This document shows, one piece after another, positions 5,997-7,880 of a stretch of 7,880 bases of DNA; position 1 is the first letter of the stretch; each line of letters starts with the position of its first letter. The notes beneath the pieces are model-generated. The model searched no databases, was not told the DNA's origin, and saw only the letters and a program-made list of their open reading frames with translations. The stretch comes from Ruminococcus sp. Lineage in GTDB: Bacteria; Bacillota; Clostridia; Oscillospirales; Ruminococcaceae. The stretch lies in NCBI GenBank assembly GCA_003488415.1, contig DNLQ01000225.1:1-7880 (forward strand), given 5' to 3'. The position numbers were made by a program, and so were the translations under genes.

Positions 5997-6695
5997 TCAG
6001 GAAAGGCTTTCCAGACGCATTCTGAGTTTATGGATTATCTTTTTTTCAAGTCGTGATATGTATGACTGTGATATTCCTATCAGTTCCGCAGCCTCCTTCT
6101 GGGTTTTCTCCTTGCCGTCACACAGTCCGAACCTCAGTTCCATTATCTCACGCTCACGGTCATCCAGTTCAGATACGGCATTCCGCAGCAGCTCTCTCTC
6201 AGCTTCTGTCTCGATCCCTTTGCTGACAATATCGTCATCAGTGCCGAGTATATCCGACAGCAGCAATTCATTGCCGTCATAGTCTATGTTCAGCGGTTCA
6301 TCTATGGATAGATCGCCACGGTACTGAGATGCTTTACGCAGGAACATAAGTATTTCATTCTCAATGCATCGTGATGCGTAGGTTGCCAGTTTGATATTCT
6401 TCTCAGGACTGAAAGTACTAACAGCCTTGATAAGACCTATAGTGCCGATGGACACAAGGTCTTCTATGCCGATACCTGTGGACTCAAACTTTTTCGCTAT
6501 GTATACCACAAGGCGCAGATTATGTTCTATAAGGATATTCCGTGCTTCATGGTCGTTATCGGTGAGACGGGCAAATATCTCGGTTTCCTCCTGACGGGTA
6601 AGCGGCGCAGGGAGAGTATCCGGACCGTTGACGTAGAACACCTCTCCCACAGCAATTTTTCTCAGCTTTTCGATAATGATTCTTATGATCTCCAT
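5997..6695 (-). CDS. sigE: RNA polymerase sporulation sigma factor SigE precursor (pro-sigma-E)
   Basis: This 232-residue factor directs mother-cell transcription after asymmetric division in endospore formers. Residues 1-20 form a short amphipathic pro-sequence ending at EVF|YVNG, aligning with the EVY|YIGG processing site of Bacillus pro-sigma-E; cleavage here is inferred by analogy. Region 2 covers about 60-120 with strong family signatures ([42 protein letters not shown]). Region 4 covers 175-225, with the helix-turn-helix near 198-219 ([18 protein letters not shown]). Length is slightly below the 239 of B. subtilis because of the shorter pro-sequence. ATG 6695 is chosen because GGAGG (6703-6707) is seven bases away; the in-frame ATG at 6701 is only one base from it. 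It lies 14 bases after spoIIGA, the conserved arrangement. Confidence 0.95.
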   Translation of the reverse strand: MEIIRIIIEKLRKIAVGEVFYVNGPDTLPAPLTRQEETEIFARLTDNDHEARNILIEHNLRLVVYIAKKFESTGIGIEDLVSIGTIGLIKAVSTFSPEKNIKLATYASRCIENEILMFLRKASQYRGDLSIDEPLNIDYDGNELLLSDILGTDDDIVSKGIETEAERELLRNAVSELDDREREIMELRFGLCDGKEKTQKEAAELIGISQSYISRLEKKIIHKLRMRLESLS

Positions 6696-6709
6696 GACCA
6701 TTCCTCCGT

Positions 6710-7531
6710 TCAGTATTTTATCAGTTCTGGGTTGAACACAGCTTTACTGCCGCAGTTCCCGAAGCCTACCACAGCATCTGCTGCCTTGCGTTCGCCGGTA
6801 GATTCATTGACTATAAGGACTTCATCCGGGCGGAAAACAGGGATAAGTCCGCTGCTGGAGACTGTAGCACACGGGAGCAGTCTGAATCCGGCAGGAAGGG
6901 CACCGGGAGCATATTCCGTACCAAGGAGCTTTTCAAACTCTTCCGTACTGCATATTATCACTGGTGAACCGGTAAAGTAGTCCGTGAGTAAGTCACCGGT
7001 ATCAGGCAGTCCCTCAATTGAGACCATATGTCCCTTGTGTCTGATGATGACTCTCCATTTCCCGGAGCTGCTGCGGATAGTCAGTCTTTCAGCAGCGCAT
7101 ACTGCAAGGTAGAGCGCAGCCGTTACCGCAGTCAGGAGCAGCAGTGAAAAGTCCACATAGAAGAAGCCGTTGCCGGTATGTACGAAGTCCGGTCTGAGCC
7201 AGCAGCAGGCACCCTGTACCGCACCTGCCAGGAGCATGGACGAGCCGAAGAAGGCTCCGGTGTTCACAGCAAGTCTTCTGGGACTGCCGATACCGAAAGC
7301 AGCGGCTGCTACTGCCATAGCTGTACCGAGTCTGATGGCAGTCATAGCAGCAGTCCCCATATCAGGCAGAAGTATCAGCAGTGAGAAGAGGCTGCCGAAT
7401 ACAGAAGCCGCTGCACAGCGTCCGGTACGCAGGTAAGTTCTTGTGAGCCGGGCAGTTATTCTCAGAAGGAAGAAATTCACGTAGATATTGAGTACTATAA
7501 GCACATCGGCATATATTGTCACAGTTTCCAT
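6710..7531 (-). CDS. spoIIGA: Sporulation sigma-E factor processing peptidase SpoIIGA
   Basis: This 273-residue membrane protease is activated by forespore signalling and removes the pro-sequence of sigma-E. The N-terminal half carries about five hydrophobic segments (near 4-26, 42-56, 60-81, 92-111 and 124-146), as in the family. The C-terminal half, from about 155, is the aspartic-protease-like domain: the catalytic motif LPDTGD places Asp177 where B. subtilis has Asp183 in DTGN. The C-terminal motif around 253-266 ([14 protein letters not shown]) follows. The start at 7531 is supported by GGAGG (7539-7543) with seven-base spacing. Sequence divergence across this family is high, but the topology, the DTG motif and immediate linkage to sigE make the call secure. 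Transcription is probably Spo0A/sigma-A driven by the promoter at 7568-7600. Confidence 0.93.
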   Translation of the reverse strand: METVTIYADVLIVLNIYVNFFLLRITARLTRTYLRTGRCAAASVFGSLFSLLILLPDMGTAAMTAIRLGTAMAVAAAAFGIGSPRRLAVNTGAFFGSSMLLAGAVQGACCWLRPDFVHTGNGFFYVDFSLLLLTAVTAALYLAVCAAERLTIRSSSGKWRVIIRHKGHMVSIEGLPDTGDLLTDYFTGSPVIICSTEEFEKLLGTEYAPGALPAGFRLLPCATVSSSGLIPVFRPDEVLIVNESTGERKAADAVVGFGNCGSKAVFNPELIKY

Positions 7532-7567
7532 GAGGCTTCCTCCTGTCAGTGTTGTCCCGTCAGTATT

Positions 7568-7600
7568 ATTATACTGCGCCGGTAGTGCAGATTATGTCAG
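7568..7600 (-). promoter_or_regulatory. spoIIGA-sigE promoter with long spacer
   Basis: On the minus strand, a perfect TATAAT (7568-7573) lies 21 bp from CTGACA (7595-7600). Transcription would begin near 7561, about 30 bases before the ATG. Spacing of 21-22 bp instead of 17 is the hallmark of the Spo0A-activated sigma-A promoter spoIIG in Bacillus subtilis. No good -35 exists at 16-18 bp, which supports activator dependence. Confidence 0.55.
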
Positions 7601-7606
7601 ATTATG
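7588..7606. repeat. Tandem 9-bp direct repeat at the spoIIGA -35 region (candidate operator)
   Basis: CAGATTATG occurs at 7588-7596 and again at 7598-7606, giving a period of 10 bp, one helical turn. It overlaps the -35 element of the spoIIGA promoter. Tandem sites on one DNA face suit a head-to-tail dimeric activator such as Spo0A, although only TGTCAGA (7595-7601) loosely resembles the 0A box TGTCGAA. Confidence 0.45.
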
Positions 7607-7612
7607 CGGAGG

Positions 7613-7667
7613 AAAAAAGCTCCCCGGCAAAAGGAGAAGGTCTGACCGTTCCGTCTGCGCAGGGAGC
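7613..7667 (-). terminator. Probable terminator of the dockerin gene
   Basis: On the minus strand, GCTCCC (7667-7662) pairs with GGGAGC (7624-7619), directly followed by six T residues (7618-7613). The intervening 37 nt can form smaller internal stems. It begins eight bases after the dockerin stop codon and separates that gene from the spoIIGA promoter. The outer stem is short and the loop long, so the call is moderate. Confidence 0.55.
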
Positions 7668-7674
7668 ATGAGTA

Positions 7675-7880
7675 TTATTCGGTCTTATCCGGCATACCCA
7701 GCAGGAATCTTTGCAGCTTTACGGCATCAGCCACATCGGTCTTTGAGTCGCCGTTCATGTCTGAGTTGGAAAGGGCAAGTCCCTTCAGTTTCAGTTCATC
7801 TGCCAGGACTCTGCGGCAGAGAACCATATCAAAAGCATCGAGACTGCGGTCACAGGTGAGGTCACCGCTGATGCCGCAGA
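7675..7880 (-). CDS. C-terminal dockerin module of a secreted protein (partial; 5' end beyond window)
   Basis: Only the last 67 codons lie in the window; the stop is at 7675-7677 and the frame is open to the right edge. They encode a two-repeat type I-like dockerin. Repeat one, around GDLTCDRSLDAFDMVLCRR, has calcium-loop positions D6, T8, D10, D14 and D17 of the visible part. Repeat two, SDMNGDSKTDVADAVKLQRF, has D40, N42, D44, D48 and D51. Each loop is followed by a helix. Dockerins bind cohesins on scaffoldin and anchor enzymes into a cellulosome-like complex outside the cell. The catalytic or binding part lies off the window, so the protein's activity cannot be told. The first repeat resembles the single repeat of the esterase at 650-2365 (DAFD followed by a Leu/Arg helix), suggesting the same docking system. 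Confidence 0.85.
   Translation of the reverse strand, partial: CGISGDLTCDRSLDAFDMVLCRRVLADELKLKGLALSNSDMNGDSKTDVADAVKLQRFLLGMPDKTE

Noticed and set aside
7488..7859. 123-codon plus-strand open frame
   Set aside because: It lies across the spoIIGA promoter, a terminator and the reverse of a clear dockerin; basic, low-information composition.
1..7880. CRISPR array, insertion sequence, integrase, tRNA or rRNA
   Set aside because: No regularly spaced repeats, transposase motifs, terminal repeats or tRNA/rRNA signatures were seen on either strand.

Overview
The window looks like chromosomal DNA from an anaerobic, fibre-degrading Firmicute of the Ruminococcus / Oscillospiraceae type. Three lines of evidence support this: two dockerin-bearing ORFs, one at each end; an endospore-specific spoIIGA-sigE operon; and strong GGAGG ribosome-binding sites with AT-rich TTGaca/TATAAT promoters. 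Genus assignment is inference from gene content, not from a database match.

Layout. (1) Bases 1-500 hold no convincing protein gene. They contain a good sigma-A-type promoter (54-82), a chain of strong hairpins starting at the predicted +1, and a near-perfect intrinsic terminator (448-501). This is best read as a free-standing structured RNA of about 410 nt that I cannot assign to a known family. (2) Bases 554-3632 form a plus-strand cluster behind its own promoter: a secreted dockerin-containing CE2-like SGNH esterase, a small membrane-anchored or lipoprotein-like protein of unknown function, a cyclophilin-type peptidyl-prolyl isomerase, and a DUF4236 protein. The cluster ends at a GC-rich hairpin (3796-3821) shared with the convergent gene. 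(3) Bases 3828-5923 carry, on the minus strand, a cytoplasmic fusion of a LacI-type sugar-binding domain to a GGDEF diguanylate cyclase. It has its own promoter and an approximately 143-nt leader with several perfect inverted repeats. (4) Bases 5997-7606, minus strand, are spoIIGA-sigE, the pro-sigma-E processing protease and the mother-cell sigma factor. Their promoter has long -35/-10 spacing and a 9-bp direct repeat with a 10-bp period. (5) Bases 7613-7880, minus strand, are the 3' end of a second dockerin protein (67 codons, continuing off the window) and its terminator.

How the genes fit together. The two dockerin proteins point to enzyme attachment to a cellulosome-like scaffold, and the esterase probably removes acetyl groups from plant polysaccharide. 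The sensor-cyclase could link a cytoplasmic sugar ligand to c-di-GMP. The sporulation operon appears to be an independent housekeeping developmental unit whose neighbours are accessory carbohydrate genes; sigG, the frequent downstream partner of sigE, is not present here. The best candidates for something undescribed are the structured RNA at the left end, the structured leader of the sensor-cyclase, and the cysteine-rich linker in that protein.
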